Assembly (NCBI GenBank): GCA_963383645.1
Contig: OY726576.1
Span: 15,983,486 to 16,047,485, forward strand
Reading direction: 5' to 3'
From: Muscardinus avellanarius
Taxonomy: Eukaryota > Chordata > Mammalia > Rodentia > Gliridae
Length of the DNA stretch: 64,000 nucleotides
Shown: piece by piece, positions 1 through 16,999 of the stretch
Layout: every line of letters begins with the position of its first letter
How positions within the stretch are numbered: position 1 is the stretch's first letter
Translations under genes and position numbers: made by a program
Notes under the pieces: generated by a model
Seen by the model: the letters and a program-made list of their open reading frames with translations, nothing else
Databases searched by the model: none
What the model was told of the DNA's origin: nothing

Positions 1-2298
1 ACCGGCCTGCTCAGTCACCAGAGGACACACTCGGTGGAGAAGCCATACGTGTGCGGTGTGTGTGAGAAGGGCTTCAGTCTGAAGACGTGCCTGACCAGGC
101 ACCAGAAGCTGCACTCGTGGAAGAAGCCCTTTGTGTGTGGCGAGTGCGGGCGACGCTTCACACGGAAGGCCTCCCTCATCATCCACCAGAGGACGCACTC
201 AGGCGAGAAGCCGTATGTGTGCCAAGAGTGCGGGCGAGGCTTCAGGCTGAAGTTTATTCTCACCATCCACCAGAGGACGCACTTGGGCGGGAAGCCGTTT
301 GTGTGCCGAGACTGCGGCAAAGGCTTTACTCTGAAGTCGACCTTGGTTAGACACCAGATTACCCACTCAGGCGAGAAGCCCTACGTGTGCCATGAATGCG
401 GGCGAGGCTTTAACCGTAAGTCCAACCTCATCATCCACCAGAGGACACACTTAGGCGAGAAGCCATATGTGTGCAGTGAGTGTGGCAAAGGCTTCAGCGA
501 GAAGTGCAAGCTCACCAGACACCAGAGGACACACTCTGGTGAGAAGCTGTACCTGTGCAGTGATTGTGGCAAAGCCTTCAGCCAGAATTACCACCTCATC
601 AACCACCAGAGGACACACTCGGGCGAGAAGCCATATGTGTGCAGTGAGTGTGGCAAAGGCTTCAGCGAGAAGTGCAAGCTCACCAGACACCAGAGGATAC
701 ACTCGGGCGAGAAGCTGTACCTGTGCAGTGATTGTGGCAAAGCCTTCAGCCTGAAGTCCTACCTCATCATCCACCAGAGGACACATTCGGGTGAGAAGCC
801 CTACGTGTGCGGTGAGTGTGGCAAAGGCTTCAGCCAGAAGTCCCACCTCACCATCCACCAGAGGACACACTCAGGCGAGAAGCCCTACGTGTGCAGCGAG
901 TGTGGCAAAGGCTTCAGAATGAAGTTTACCCTCACCATCCACCAGAGGATGCACTCAGGAGAGAAGCCGTACGTGTGCAGCGAGTGTGGCAAAGGCTTCA
1001 GCGAGAAGTCCTACCTCATCATCCACCAGAGGACACACTCAGACGAGAAGCGATATGTGTGCCACGAGTGTGGGCGAGGCTGTATACACAAGTCCCACCT
1101 CATCATCCACCAGAGGACACACTCAGGCGAGAAGCCATATGTATGCAGTGAGTGTGGCAAACGCTTCAACCAAAAGTCCCACCTCATCATCCACCAGAGG
1201 ATACACTCAGGCCAGAAGCCATATGTGTGCAGCGAGTGTCGCAAAGGCTTCAACCAAAAGTCCCACCTCATCATCCACCAGAGGACACACTCAGACGAGA
1301 AGCCATATGTGTGCCACGAGTGTGGGCGAATTTGTAAACACAAGTCCCACCTCATCATCCACCAGAGGACACACTCAGGCCAGAAGCCATATGTGTGCAG
1401 TGAGTGTGGCAAATGCTTCAGCCAAAAGTCCCACCTCATCATCCACCAGAGGACACACTCAGGCCAGAAGCCATATGTGTGCAGCGAGTGTGGCAAAGGC
1501 TTCAGGGAGAAGTCCACACTCACCAGACACCAGAGGACACACTCGGGCGAGAAGCCCTACATGTGCAGTGAGTGTGGCAAAGGCTTCAGCAAGAAGTCCA
1601 CACTCACCAGACACCAGAGGACACATATGGGTGAGAAGCCATATGTGTGCAGTGAGTGTGGCAAAGGCTTCAGCCAGCATTCCTACCTCTTCTATCACCA
1701 GAGGATACACTCAGACGAGAAGGCATATGTGTGCAGTGAGTGTGGCAAAGGCTTCAGCCAGAAGTCCACACTCACCAGACACCAGAGGACACACTCGGGC
1801 GAGAAGCCGTATGTGTGCAGCGAGTGTGGAAAAGGCTTCAGCCAGAAGTCCTACCTCATCATCCACCAGAGGACACACTCGGGCGAGAAGCCATACGTGT
1901 GCAGTGAGTGTGGCAAAGGCTTCAGCCAGAAGTCCTATCTCATCATCCACCAGAGGACACACTCGGGCAAGAAGCCATATGTGTGCAGTGAGTGTGGCAA
2001 AGGATTCAGCCTGAAGTCCACACTCACCAGACACCAGAAGAGGACACACTCGGGCGAGAAGCCATACGTGTGCAGCGAGTGTGGCAAAGGCTTCAGCGAG
2101 AAGTCCTACCTCATCATCCACCAGAGGACACACTCGGGCAAGAAGCCATACGTGTGCAGCGAGTGTGGCAAAGGCTTCAGCAAGAAGTCCTACCTCATCA
2201 TCCACTATAGGACACACTCGGGCAAGAAGCCATACATGTGCAGTGAGTGTGGCAAAGGCTTCATTCAGCCAGAAGTCCACACTCACCAGACACCATAG
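1..2298 (+). CDS. ZNF133-like: C2H2 zinc-finger exon, locus E (partial at 5' end)
   Basis: The frame is open from base 1, so the exon starts left of the window; no KRAB exon of this gene is present. It encodes 26 complete C2H2 fingers of 28 residues joined by SGEKPYV-type linkers, plus a broken 27th. The first fingers ([28 protein letters not shown]) recur at loci A, B, C and D. From memory they resemble the start of the human ZNF133 array; I have not aligned them. Such proteins are nuclear DNA-binding factors. Fingers 13 and 16 have Cys in place of the core Phe (GRGC, GRIC). Finger 24 has one extra residue between its zinc-binding histidines. A 4-base insertion near 2263 (ggcttcATTCagcc compared with other units) shifts the frame and ends the ORF at TAG 2296-2298. 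Many late fingers are near identical, which suggests recent array expansion. Confidence 0.9.
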   Translation, partial: TGLLSHQRTHSVEKPYVCGVCEKGFSLKTCLTRHQKLHSWKKPFVCGECGRRFTRKASLIIHQRTHSGEKPYVCQECGRGFRLKFILTIHQRTHLGGKPFVCRDCGKGFTLKSTLVRHQITHSGEKPYVCHECGRGFNRKSNLIIHQRTHLGEKPYVCSECGKGFSEKCKLTRHQRTHSGEKLYLCSDCGKAFSQNYHLINHQRTHSGEKPYVCSECGKGFSEKCKLTRHQRIHSGEKLYLCSDCGKAFSLKSYLIIHQRTHSGEKPYVCGECGKGFSQKSHLTIHQRTHSGEKPYVCSECGKGFRMKFTLTIHQRMHSGEKPYVCSECGKGFSEKSYLIIHQRTHSDEKRYVCHECGRGCIHKSHLIIHQRTHSGEKPYVCSECGKRFNQKSHLIIHQRIHSGQKPYVCSECRKGFNQKSHLIIHQRTHSDEKPYVCHECGRICKHKSHLIIHQRTHSGQKPYVCSECGKCFSQKSHLIIHQRTHSGQKPYVCSECGKGFREKSTLTRHQRTHSGEKPYMCSECGKGFSKKSTLTRHQRTHMGEKPYVCSECGKGFSQHSYLFYHQRIHSDEKAYVCSECGKGFSQKSTLTRHQRTHSGEKPYVCSECGKGFSQKSYLIIHQRTHSGEKPYVCSECGKGFSQKSYLIIHQRTHSGKKPYVCSECGKGFSLKSTLTRHQKRTHSGEKPYVCSECGKGFSEKSYLIIHQRTHSGKKPYVCSECGKGFSKKSYLIIHYRTHSGKKPYMCSECGKGFIQPEVHTHQTP

Positions 2299-3480
<1,182 letters not shown>

Positions 3481-3506
3481 AATCTCTTTACGATTCCACG
3501 AAATGT

Positions 3507-3512
3507 AATAAA
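3507..3512 (+). terminator. Polyadenylation signal of locus E
   Basis: AATAAA lies just after the ancestral C-terminal fingers. The same site is found inverted at 45286-45291 behind locus D. Confidence 0.6.
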
Positions 3513-3656
3513 AAGCACCTTCCATCAGTGGTCTCAGAATGTCTTTGTGTTTTGTGGCCTTTATTTTAATTTTGCTTCATTACAGATCTGGAACCTTGAC
3601 ATGTTTATAAGAAATAAGAAATAATAACACATATTTTGAAATCTTAGGTGCACTAT

Positions 3657-4058
3657 TGCGGGAGCCAGCCGGCAAAAGTACAGGTTCTGAAGAGAGGCGT
3701 GAGGATGAACAAGCATGGGAGGGTCGCCAGCAAACTCCTGGGCCGATATCTCTGCTGGCCGACAACCAGGTTTCTTTCTCTCCTGGTATTTATACAATTT
3801 CCAGCTTTGGGTTGCACAGGAATGCAATCATGAAAATCCAAAGCACATATATCACTTTGCGAGTCACACGGGAGCCTGGTACTACATAAACCTAATCTTA
3901 ACTAGCAGACAGAACAGTTAGCATCAGTCATTCTGAGGGGTCTTATTTACTTAGACTCCATGACTCCAGACCTTGGTGACTCTGGGAAGGACAGTCAGAA
4001 GTGCACTTTTGAGTAAGGCTGAGACAAGATAAGGTAAAAGCCTTAATGGCTCCCCACA
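3657..4058 (-). mobile_element. Solo LTR, betaretrovirus-like (class II) ERV
   Basis: A 402-bp LTR on the minus strand begins TGTGGGGAGCC and ends CCCGCA, with a TATA-like 'tataaata' inside. It is flanked by a perfect 6-bp target duplication, cactat at 3651-3656 and at 4059-4064. Six bases is the usual size for class II ERVs. The same integration site is seen at 36165-36572 (5' LTR) and 44742-45149 (3' LTR). Confidence 0.93.
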
Positions 4059-4064
4059 CACTAT

Positions 4065-4535
4065 TATGCAAGATTAAGTCCTTAGAAGGCGTAAGGATCG
4101 AGTCACTCATAGATCATAAAGTCTGCTTTTGTGTGGAGAGAGACTCTAGGAACTATATCGAGAGATTTCAAGTGAGGAGGAATCTCCAGGAAGAATGGCT
4201 TCCTCCTAACAAGTCCCACCTCAGCTGCCTCTTCTCTTGCGTTCTGAGATATTCCCTTTCTTGCTTTACTCTTAGCTCTCAAATATCTGTGTCGTCCTGT
4301 CTCAGACTCCCAAATACTGGAATTACAGCATGATCCTCTTTTTAATAAAGCTTGTATTGTAGTTATCCTATCTCTGTAATAACACTGTAGTCAGATGTGC
4401 ATTTTTATTTCAATGTTCTTAAAACATCTCTGCACGGAGACTTGACGGAGATAACAAGGTACAATGAGAGAAAGTCTTTTTTCCTTCCTTGTGGATCTGG
4501 GACAGCCTTGTCAACTTGCCTGATCAAGCATAGAG
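4065..4535. other. Noncoding flank shared with 35.75-36.17 kb
   Basis: No gene is seen. The sequence matches the minus strand of about 36.17-35.75 kb and is the original flank of the LTR integration. Confidence 0.7.
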
Positions 4536-4539
4536 CAGA

Positions 4540-4910
4540 GCCTAGCACGCACTTAGTGAGACTTGCAGCAACCTAGGAAGACCCTGTTTCAAACCAAAAA
4601 ATAAAAGCGCCTTGGCATGCAGCTCTGAAGTAGAATGCCCCTGAGCTCAATCCCCAGTACCACAAAACAAACCACCACCACCGCCACAACAACAAAAAGT
4701 AGAACCAAAGGTGTGTTGGCGCACACCTACAATCCTACCCCTGAGGGAGGCTGAGCCAGGAGGATTGCGGGTGTGAGGGCAGCCTCAGCAACTGAGTGCA
4801 AACCTCAGCGACCTAGCAAGGCCCATTTCAAAATAAAAAAGCCTGGGGTGTGGCTGGGAGATAGACTGCCTCTGGCTTCAGTCCCAATCCCACCCTTGGC
4901 CCCTCCCCTC
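4540..4910 (+). mobile_element. Two degenerate SINEs
   Basis: A tail piece (about 4540-4690, 'gaatgcccctgagctcaat') is followed by a fuller element starting 'ggtgtgttggcgcacacc' at about 4710 and ending in the 'ggctgggagatagactgcc' tail. The counterpart is at 34975-35290 on the other strand. Confidence 0.7.
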
Positions 4911-5300
4911 ACATAACAGAAGTGATATTAAGGGGCCCCTGCGCTCGGTTCAGGAGAGGCCTTAAACTCTCCTCTTCAAACCCTGTTGCTGAGCTTGAGA
5001 ACTCCAGCCACGGAGCGGCCTCATGGACGCCGGGCAGCGAGCGAGCTGCGTGGACGCTCTGTCCTGCCAGAGCTTCACAGGACGGGATCCCAGACGACGA
5101 CTGCAGCTTCATGGGAGCTGCAATGAGGACCATTCAGCCGAGCCGAGTCAACCTGGGAGTGAGGATGATGCTTGAATTTCTGCTTTGAGTTCTGAATTGC
5201 AGGGCCGTCTGTAACACAACATAGAGAATTGACTTTTGTAAGCGGGAGTCAGTCTTAAATCATAATTTAAAAAAAGATCAAATTTGTCTGTACACAAATG
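4911..5300. other. Noncoding unique sequence, paired with 34.56-34.97 kb
   Basis: I see no gene or structured element. The short ORFs on both strands differ between the two copies. Confidence 0.6.
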
Positions 5301-5304
5301 AATT

Positions 5305-5625
5305 CTGAACTGGGCGTGGTGACACATACCTGTAATCTCAGAACCTGGGAGGCTCAGACCAGAGGATTACAGGTTCATCAACCTAGTAAGGCCCTCAGCA
5401 ACTTAGACCTCATTTCAAAAAAAATAAAGGTGGTGCCCAGTAGTAATCTCAGCATTCAGGAGGCTGAGACAGGAGGATCTTAGTTCATGGTCAGCCTCAG
5501 CTGCTTGGTGAGGCCCTCTGCAACTCAGTGAGACCCTGTTTCAAAACAAAAATAGGACTGGTGTGTAGCTTGGAGGTCGAATGCCCCTGGGTTTCATCCC
5601 CAGTACTGCCAAAAAAGAAAAAAAA
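5305..5625 (+). mobile_element. Two tandem SINEs
   Basis: The first starts 'ctgggcgtggtgacacat' with an A-rich end near 5435. The second runs from about 5430 to an A-tail at 5625, with the tail motif 'gtgtagcttggaggtcgaa'. Confidence 0.8.
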
Positions 5626-5799
5626 AAGTTAATTCTATGATGTGCTTCATAGTGAGAAATCTGACCCCTACCTGCTGCTGTCCACTTACTTAATTGTCCA
5701 GTGCTGGTGTTCATGTATTTGGGTTTGAGCATTGTCAAAATATACCTCAATGAGAAACAACTTTTTTTTTTTGAGAAAAGACTTCTTAAATTTCTTTTT

Positions 5800-5938
5800 T
5801 GTTTTTCAGGTGTGGGGATGGAACCCAGGGGCATTCTACCTCCGAGCTACACCCCCAGCCCTATTTTTCATCCCTTATTTTGACACAGAGTCTCTAGAAC
5901 CGGGATTGCAGGTGTGTGCCACAGTGCTTAGCTCGTAA
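5800..5938 (-). mobile_element. SINE fragment
   Basis: Reverse-oriented tail ('gcattctacctccgagcta') joined to a shortened head. The inverted counterpart is at 33890-34040. Confidence 0.75.
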
Positions 5939-5989
5939 CCACTTTTTGAGCAGCCCTCTACACAGGCCCTCTACCCAGTGCAGATGACT

Positions 5990-6187
5990 GCCCTCCAAAC
6001 AAGTGCAGTCAGCCCACGCCCCCTCAGGCCTCTGCTGCGGCCGTGCAAACTACAACTCCCGTGAGGCAGCGCGGCCGCGACTACAGTTCCCAGCATGCTC
6101 CGCGAGGCGCCCCCCTGTCAGGGAAGGAGGCTTGGCACCGGGCGGCCGGGTGTCGCGGAAGTTAAAGACAGGAAGTGACCTTCTGGG
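5990..6187 (+). promoter_or_regulatory. CpG-rich SETMAR-type promoter, left copy, with two ZNF143-type sites
   Basis: GC- and CpG-rich sequence directly upstream of SETMAR exon 1. It holds AACTACAACTCCCGTGAGG (from 6048) and GACTACAGTTCCCAGCATGC (from 6079). Both resemble the ACTACAATTCCCAGCATGC element bound by ZNF143/THAP11 at mammalian housekeeping and bidirectional promoters. Its counterpart on the other strand is at 33643-33850. Confidence 0.7.
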
Positions 6188-6304
6188 ATGGCAGCCTCTG
6201 AAGTGACACCTGCGGCTCAAATAGATCAGCTGGATATAGCAGGAGGCCTGGAGAACTTGCCCGTGAGCGTGTGGCCGCCGGGGGCGGGGCCAGCGCCCTT
6301 CCAG
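6188..6304 (+). pseudogene. SETMAR: Orphan duplicate of SETMAR coding exon 1
   Basis: ATG at 6188 opens 39 codons ending in PFQ at a perfect donor (CAG|GTAAGG, GT at 6305). It differs from the minus-strand exon at 33526-33642 at few positions (Val/Gly at residue 6, Gln/His at 14, Pro/Ser near the end). No SET exon follows on this strand. Within about 50 bp the sequence changes to the array flank and a SINE, so the exon is cut off from its partner. It could still provide a first exon for a transcript running into the tandem array, but no protein function is supported. Confidence 0.85.
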
Positions 6305-6349
6305 GTAAGGGTGGCTGCAATGAATTTTGATCAATCAAAAAATAATCCC

Positions 6350-6548
6350 CACGCCGGGCGTGGTGGCGCACGCTTGTAATCCCCGCGCTTGGGAGGCAGA
6401 GACAGGAGGATCGCGCAGGATCGAAGCCAGCCGCGCGCGCTGGCTTAGGAGACCCTGTTTCCAAATAAAAAATGTAAAAAAGGTCTGGGAGTGTAACTCG
6501 GAGGTTGAAGGGCTTCCAGCAACCCCAGTACCACCAAAAAAAAAAAAA
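6350..6548 (+). mobile_element. SINE inserted at the edge of array 1
   Basis: Full element from 'gccgggcgtggtggcgcac' to an A-tail, flanked by copies of 'aatcccc'. The same insertion, inverted, lies at 63683-63892 beside array 5. It is missing beside arrays 2 and 3. Confidence 0.85.
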
Positions 6549-7480
6549 AATCCCCAAAGAAAAGTATAATGCAGTACATTAAGCTCCACTCCTGGGCAGT
6601 CTCGTTCTCGCTGTGATGATTCCTAAAGAAAAGTATAATGCAATACAGTAACATCCACTAGAGGGCAGTCTCACAGTTGCTGAGATGATCCCCAAAGAAA
6701 GTAAAATGCAATACATTAACCTCCAGTAGAGGGCAGTCTCGTTCTCGCTGAAATTATCCCCAAAGAAAAGTAAAATGCAATACATTGACCTCCAGTAGAG
6801 GGCAGTCTCGTCACTGAAATGATCCCCAAGGGAAAGTATAATGCAAAACATTAACTTCCACTAGAGGGCCGTCTCACTCTCACTGAGAAGATCCCCAAAG
6901 AAAAGTATACTGCAAAACATTACCTTCCATTAGAGGGCAGTGTTGTTCTTGCTGAGATGATCCCCAAAGAGTAATTCAGTACATTAACCTCCACTAGAGG
7001 GCAGTCTCGTCGCTGAAATGATCCCCAAAGAAAAGTACAATGCAATACATTGACCTCCACTAGAAGGCAGTCTCGCAATCACTGAAATGATCCCCAAAGA
7101 AAAGTACAATGCAAAATACTAACCTCCACTCGAGGGCCGTCTCATTCTCACTGAGAAGATCCCCAAAGAAAAGTATAATGCAAAACATTAACTTCCAATA
7201 GAGGGCAGTGTTTTCTCCCTGAAATAATCCCCAAAGAAAAGTAAAATGAAAGACAGTAAGCTCCACTAGAGGGCAGTCTCGCTCTCGCTGAGATGATCCC
7301 CAAAGAAAAGTAAAATGCAATACATTAACCTCCACTACACTGGAGTCTAAACTCGCTGAAATGATCCCCAAAGAAAAGTATAATTCCATACATTAACCTC
7401 CACTAGAGGTCAGGCTTGCTCTCGCTGAGATGATCCCCAAAGAAAAGTAAATGCTAAACAGTGACCTCCACTACGGCTAT
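6549..7480 (+). repeat. Tandem array 1: about 14 units of about 68 bp with CTCF-like core
   Basis: Each unit reads roughly 'tccccaaagaaaagtataat', then 'gcaatacattaacct', then 'CCACTAGAGGGCAG', then 'tctcgttctcgctgagatga'. At least five units match the CTCF core CCASYAGRKGGCRS exactly; several more differ by one base. The motif points right. The first unit has the variant 'ccactcctgggcag', which also ends arrays 2, 3 and 5 in inverse order, so the arrays share one origin. Confidence 0.93.
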
Positions 7481-7690
7481 TCCTTCGAGTGTGTCCACTA
7501 GTGTCCAACAGAGATGGACTCCTGGCTGAAGCCTTTGCTGTACTCGTGGCACACGTCCGGCTTCTTTCTGCAGTGCTTCTTCTCGTGGACGATAAAGTGG
7601 GACTTCCACCTAAAGCCTCACCTGCCGCAGCCGAGTGCGTCTTCACATGGGTGGGAAGTTGCGGCAGACTGGCTCAGCTGGGCACTGAAT
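7481..7690 (-). pseudogene. Zinc-finger remnant beside array 1
   Basis: The minus strand carries one and a half decayed fingers (KSHFIVHEKKH, then [12 protein letters not shown] and a stop), next to the array. The same remnant sits beside arrays 2, 3 and 5 and resembles the C-terminal region at 45.77 kb. The arrays thus border former 3' ends of zinc-finger genes. Confidence 0.75.
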
Positions 7691-8950
7691 ATGGGCACTG
7701 AGTCCGTTCGGAACGGAGTTTCTCAGAAAGGTGGACAAAGGTTTCGGTTATAGTTCTGCAGCCACTTCTCTGCAGCGATTTTTTCCCTATTTTTTTATGA
7801 AATAAACTCCTTTAAGTTCCTGTTCACGACGCTAAAAGTGGAGATTCCTCTCCAGGAAAAAAAAAATCTGAAACGATTGACACGGACAAATGCCTCTTGT
7901 GCAATTGACACTGTATTCTAGGCACAAGATTTTTTTGTACTTCCCTATTTCCCCGTGATTCCCTAGTAGTAAAGTGCAAACATCCAAAAAACAATAGTGA
8001 GATATACATGTAAATCACCAACCCTGAACAAGACAAAAGCAAGGCCTGTGACAGCCCAGGTCTTTGTGATTGAAATCAGTCCCATGACCCTGCAGGTGGG
8101 TCTTGTGCTTTAAGTCAGCCCCTTTGGCCTTGCCTTGGCCTTGCAGCTGCAGAGGCTTTTAGTGGGCAAACTCCAGAGGAACAAAAGTCACACCCAAAAT
8201 CCCTTGAAGAATTCAGCTTTTAAGAGTTTTCTTTAACCCTTTTGAAACCTTTTATTCCTAGGGCTTAGTCCAAAGTCCTTCTCTATCTAGCAACCTCCTT
8301 TGAACTGAATGGGGACGAAGTCGGAGATTCCAGCTTTCATACGTGTAGTTGGCATAGGGAAATCCGTGTACATTTATGATGATTTAGAGGCTTTCGATGA
8401 ATGTCTGTTGGATTTTGTCTATAATACCATCTGCTGTCTGAACGCTTCACCCTATTAAACACTTAAAATATATTTTAGTAGACAGGGCCCAAAAAACAAC
8501 ATGAAGTTTTTATTATATGTCTTTTGTTCTGTCATAACTATTTTAACCAGGTGGTGTCGCCCTGTCTGCAGGCAGTGCTATTATTAGGTGCAAAGGTCAA
8601 GATTCCTCCTAGCTCTCTGCTCTATTGTAATGATTAGAATGAAGGTCACAGACAGGGAGGAATTCTGCATTTGTAATTGCTGTAGCAGGAATGCTTCCAC
8701 AGGATCTGAATTCTGACTAGAATTACGTCTTTGAGCAAAGCCGAGGGTGTTTAGAGGCTTAGACAAATTACTAGAAAATTTATTTTCCACAGACTCAGTT
8801 TCTCTCACAGTCCTGATCTTATATCACCGGAGCAATTCGTGTGGAAAGTTAAAAGAATCATTACCAAAAGAATAATAGTTATGAAAGAATATCTAGGAGT
8901 GGGGGAGTACTTTGGCCAGAGACAACACTTTCCCTCAGGGCTCTGCTTTC
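7691..8950 (-). repeat. Segment X, copy 1
   Basis: About 1.25 kb of noncoding sequence present five times in the window, always between a zinc-finger or L1-like end and the remnant plus array. It includes a 74-codon ORF (8584-8808, minus). I do not recognise the family; an old LTR or L1 piece is possible. Confidence 0.8.
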
Positions 8951-9300
8951 TTTAAGCCAGCCAAATTTTTTAAAAATTATTTTTATTGGTGCATTGTAAT
9001 CATACATCACATTGGAATACAAGACTTGAGAGGATATACAAGCACACATCATCCAATTAGCCCTCATCCAGTCCCCATCGCATTCCCTCCCCCTCCCTCG
9101 ATCCCATGCTTGTTTGGTGATTAACTTTGATACATATGTTTATGTTCCTCCTGCTTTTTAAAGAGGCTCCATCCTCTCCTATTCCATACCCTCTGATTGG
9201 TCACCTTAATTGCTTCACTATAGGGCCCTTTCTATAGCTCGACCACTTCCTCTTGCCCCTATCCTCCTAGTTATTGCTGATTAGGGGAAGCATCTGGGTT
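8951..9300 (-). mobile_element. L1-like retrotransposon 3' end
   Basis: On the minus strand the segment ends in 'caccaataaaaataa' followed by an A-rich tract, as LINE 3' ends do. Other copies are at 25255-25640 and 60935-61275. It holds a CCAATCAG box. Confidence 0.5.
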
Positions 9301-9951
9301 TAATTATCTGCAATATTTCTTTGTGCATGCCGTGTTGCAAATACCGATCCCACTCTTGATGTCCCCATTTGTGGCCTGGCACACATATGTCTTCTTGCCC
9401 GAGTGTGTCCTCTGGTGGATGATGAGGCGGAACTTCCGGCTAAAGCCTCTGTCACACTCACTGCACACATATGGCTTCTCGCCTGAGAGTGTCCTCTGGT
9501 GGATGATGAGCTGCAACTTCCGGCTGAAACTTTTTCCACACTCACTGCATACATACGGCTTCTCATCTTAGTGTGTCCTCTGGTGTCTGGTGAGTATGGA
9601 CTTCAGGCTTAAGCCGTTGCCACACTCACTGCACACGTAGGGGTTCTCGTCCGAGTGTGTCCTCTGGTCAATGATGAGGTGGGACTTACGTTTACAGCCT
9701 TGCCCACACTCGTGGCACAGGTATGGCTTCTCACCTGAGAGTACCCTCTGGTGGTAGATGAGTTTGGACTTCTGGCTGAGTCCTTTGCCGCAGTCCTGGC
9801 ACACGTACAGCTTCTCGCCTGAGTGCGTCATCTGGTGGATAATGAGGGGGGACTTTTGGTTGAAGCCTTTGCCACACTCACTGCACACATATGGCTTCTC
9901 ACCAGAGTGTGTCCTCTGGTGGATGATGAGGTGGGACTTACGGTTAAAGCC
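9301..9951 (-). pseudogene. Fingers of locus A beyond the premature stop
   Basis: Finger-coding sequence continues after the stop at 9952, in frame to a second stop near 9568 (RTH then TAA). Further fingers reach about 9350, where the frame runs into the L1-like segment. The same stretch is at 60290-60930 behind locus C. Confidence 0.8.
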
Positions 9952-14543
<4,592 letters not shown>

Positions 14544-14599
14544 CTAGATCCTGCCTTGACTGCACCGCTGCTGCCATGGGTGCTGACACCTTTAAACCC

Positions 14600-15540
14600 T
14601 GTCCCTATCCAGCCAGCTGCACTTGTGAACACACACATTCAACGTCCTGGGTGGCCTGCTTGGGGTGTACATGAAAATGAAAAATCCCTAAGTTTTGAGA
14701 ACTTTAGCTCTAGGCAGAAGAGCAAACAATATAAAAAAAATTAAACGCTAGTCAAGTACAATAGACTAAACTTTAAATATTTAAAAGGACAGTGATCGTA
14801 TTGGTGCTGGGGGATCTAAGGAACTGAACTCATACAGTTCCACAATGGCAAAGACTAAACCACAGCCCAGCCTTTTCTGATTCCCACAGACCGCGGCCTG
14901 CTCTGGTTGAGCTCATGAGAAGTGGCCACGTATGTACAGCACAGTGTCTGAGGGGGAGGCCTCCTCCCCACCAGTGAAGGCCGCCATTCTCTTCCACTAT
15001 GCAGTGTGAGGGCCATGGAAACCCACGTCTGAATGTTGTTCAAAGCAGCACACAGCCAGGCAGGAGAACCGACAGCTGCCGAGAGAGGAATGCGGGACTA
15101 TGGGTGGAGGAGCAGTGAGGGGACCACTGAGCTCTGTGCTCCCTGGAGAAGCTCTCATCGTTAGAGCCTCTTTTCCTGGAGGAACCAGCTGGAGCTCCGA
15201 TCCGTGGAGAGAACACTGCGGGAAACGCTAATATTGAACGCAGAAAACCTGCACATGGTTCAAGAGGCAAAGGCAGAGGCCCTCACCTGAGCTGGGCAGT
15301 CAGGAGCCCAGGAGTCCTCCCTCTCCCCAGCAGGCAGTTCTCCTGGGCAGCCAGGGTCACAGGACACAGAGCAAGAACAAAAAGTGTTCAGCGAAGTCAC
15401 TGGGAATCCTCCAGGGCCAACATAGCGGCACCTCCTCCTCCTTAAGCACCAGGGAGGGACCTGCCACAGAAGACAAGGACAGGCTGCGAGCGGCTTCCTA
15501 GGCGCAGAGCTGGGATGTGGTCTAGGAGCTGAGCCTGCCA
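14600..15540. other. Noncoding intronic sequence upstream of KRAB-A
   Basis: No gene is seen; it is almost identical to 53950-54900. On the minus strand a leader ORF (ATGGCAGC at about 14577) runs toward KRAB-A and stays open across the KRAB acceptor. It may be an alternative 5' exon, but I cannot confirm it. Confidence 0.5.
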
Positions 15541-15546
15541 GCGGCG

Positions 15547-15730
15547 GCAGTGGAGTTCACGTGTAATCCCAGCATCTCAGGAGGCTGAGGAAGAAGGATT
15601 GCAACCTTGAGGCCAGCCAGGAAACTTAGTGAGACCCTGTTTCAAAATTTAAAAAGATAAAAAAAAAACAAACATCTGGGGTGCAACTCAGTGGCAGAGC
15701 ATTCCTAAATTCATTCCCAGAACCACAAGA
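15547..15730 (+). mobile_element. SINE
   Basis: Body 'gtaatcccagcatctcagg' and tail 'ggtgcaactcagtggcagag'. Paralog at 54905-55085. Confidence 0.75.
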
Positions 15731-16590
15731 AGGAAAGAAAGAGAGGATGGCAAGCAAGGAGGGAGGTATGGAGCCTCTTCTGACACGCTGTCAACACTGA
15801 GCACGAAGCCTTCCTCTGCTACTGAAGATGAAAGGAAAGACGTGCTGAGCTCGTACTACACAGAGACTGTTCCAGACACCGCGTCGCGCCTCATCTGTCC
15901 TTACAACAGCCCCATCAAGAAGCCGTGGTACCACTTCACAGACGAGAACACTGAGGCACAGTGAGATCAGTCTCTCGCCCCTGGTGACAAATTATAAAGC
16001 GACAAGCTGCAGAGATCTGGCTGTGGAGACGAGGCTCTTCAAGGCTGTTGGAGTCTGTGAGATGAGTCAAGCTGGTCACGAGGCTCTTCAGTGTGGATTC
16101 TGCGTGATAAGTCTGGGGAGGGCCACCTGCTTCTGGGCACCTGCCGTTTCTCATTGTAAAACATGAAAATGGGACATAAAATCCTGTGGGTTTTGTGGCC
16201 AACGCCAGCCCCCTGGACCTTGCAAGACTTGCCAAAGAAGCCCCAGCTCGACCGCCTCCTCCAAGGCCAAACCCAGGGACGGTCAGACAGATTGATACCC
16301 TAGATCGTGCCAACATGGCCACCCCATGCCCAGTCAAAACCACGCTTGTCCGCTTAAGCCACGTGCCCTGCGCCCTGCCTTAGAAAGGCAGGATTGAAAC
16401 CAAGGGGTCTTTCTATTCCGGGTTCTTTTCCAGTGGATATCGACGAACTCTGAGGACTAGGAAGAGTACAGAAATATGAAAGCTTCTTTTAGGTTAGGGA
16501 AAGATAAGGCAACAGAACAGATAAGAGCAAAGACAGAGTACAAAGGGGGGTCCTGAAAATAGTGATCCCGACACCCTTGGGAAGTAGAGT
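15731..16590. other. Noncoding spacer shared with 55.09-55.95 kb
   Basis: No conserved reading frame, since the ORFs differ between the two copies. Probably the first intron of locus A. Confidence 0.5.
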
Positions 16591-16593
16591 GTG

Positions 16594-16940
16594 TGTGTGT
16601 TACTGGAGAGGGAACCCGCGGCATTCTACCTTCGTGCTAAATCCCCAGCCCTAGTTTTCATTCTTCATTTTGAAACAGGGTACAAGAGGGCTTTTTAACA
16701 TACCTGAGGGTTTCTATCAGCTTTTTTTTTTTTTTTTTTTGGTGGTACTGGGGGTGGAACCCAGGGCCTTTTCTACCTCCGGGCTATACTCCCAGACCTA
16801 TTTTATACTTTATGTAGAAACAGGGTCTAAGTTGCTGGGAGCCTCACTCAGTGGCTGAGGCTGCCTTCAACCTGTGCCATCCTCCTGTCTCAGCCTCCCA
16901 AGCGCGGGGAGTACAAGCGTGCACCGCCACGCCGGCTTCT
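16594..16940 (-). mobile_element. One SINE fragment and one SINE
   Basis: A fragment at 16594-16685 and a fuller reverse element at 16722-16940 beginning with a T-run and ending 'gcaccgccacgccggc'. Confidence 0.75.
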
Positions 16941-16999
16941 ATCTGCTTTTTTATGATTAGTCAGAATTGGGTTGGGGGACCGCGGCTTCTGCAGTGTCA

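Noticed and set aside
986..2014. Long overlapping ORF in a second frame of the finger array
   Set aside because: The finger repeat is open in several frames because unit length is a multiple of three; the residues are not zinc-finger-like.
6549..7480. CRISPR array
   Set aside because: The units are continuous 68-bp tandem repeats without unique spacers, in mammalian DNA.
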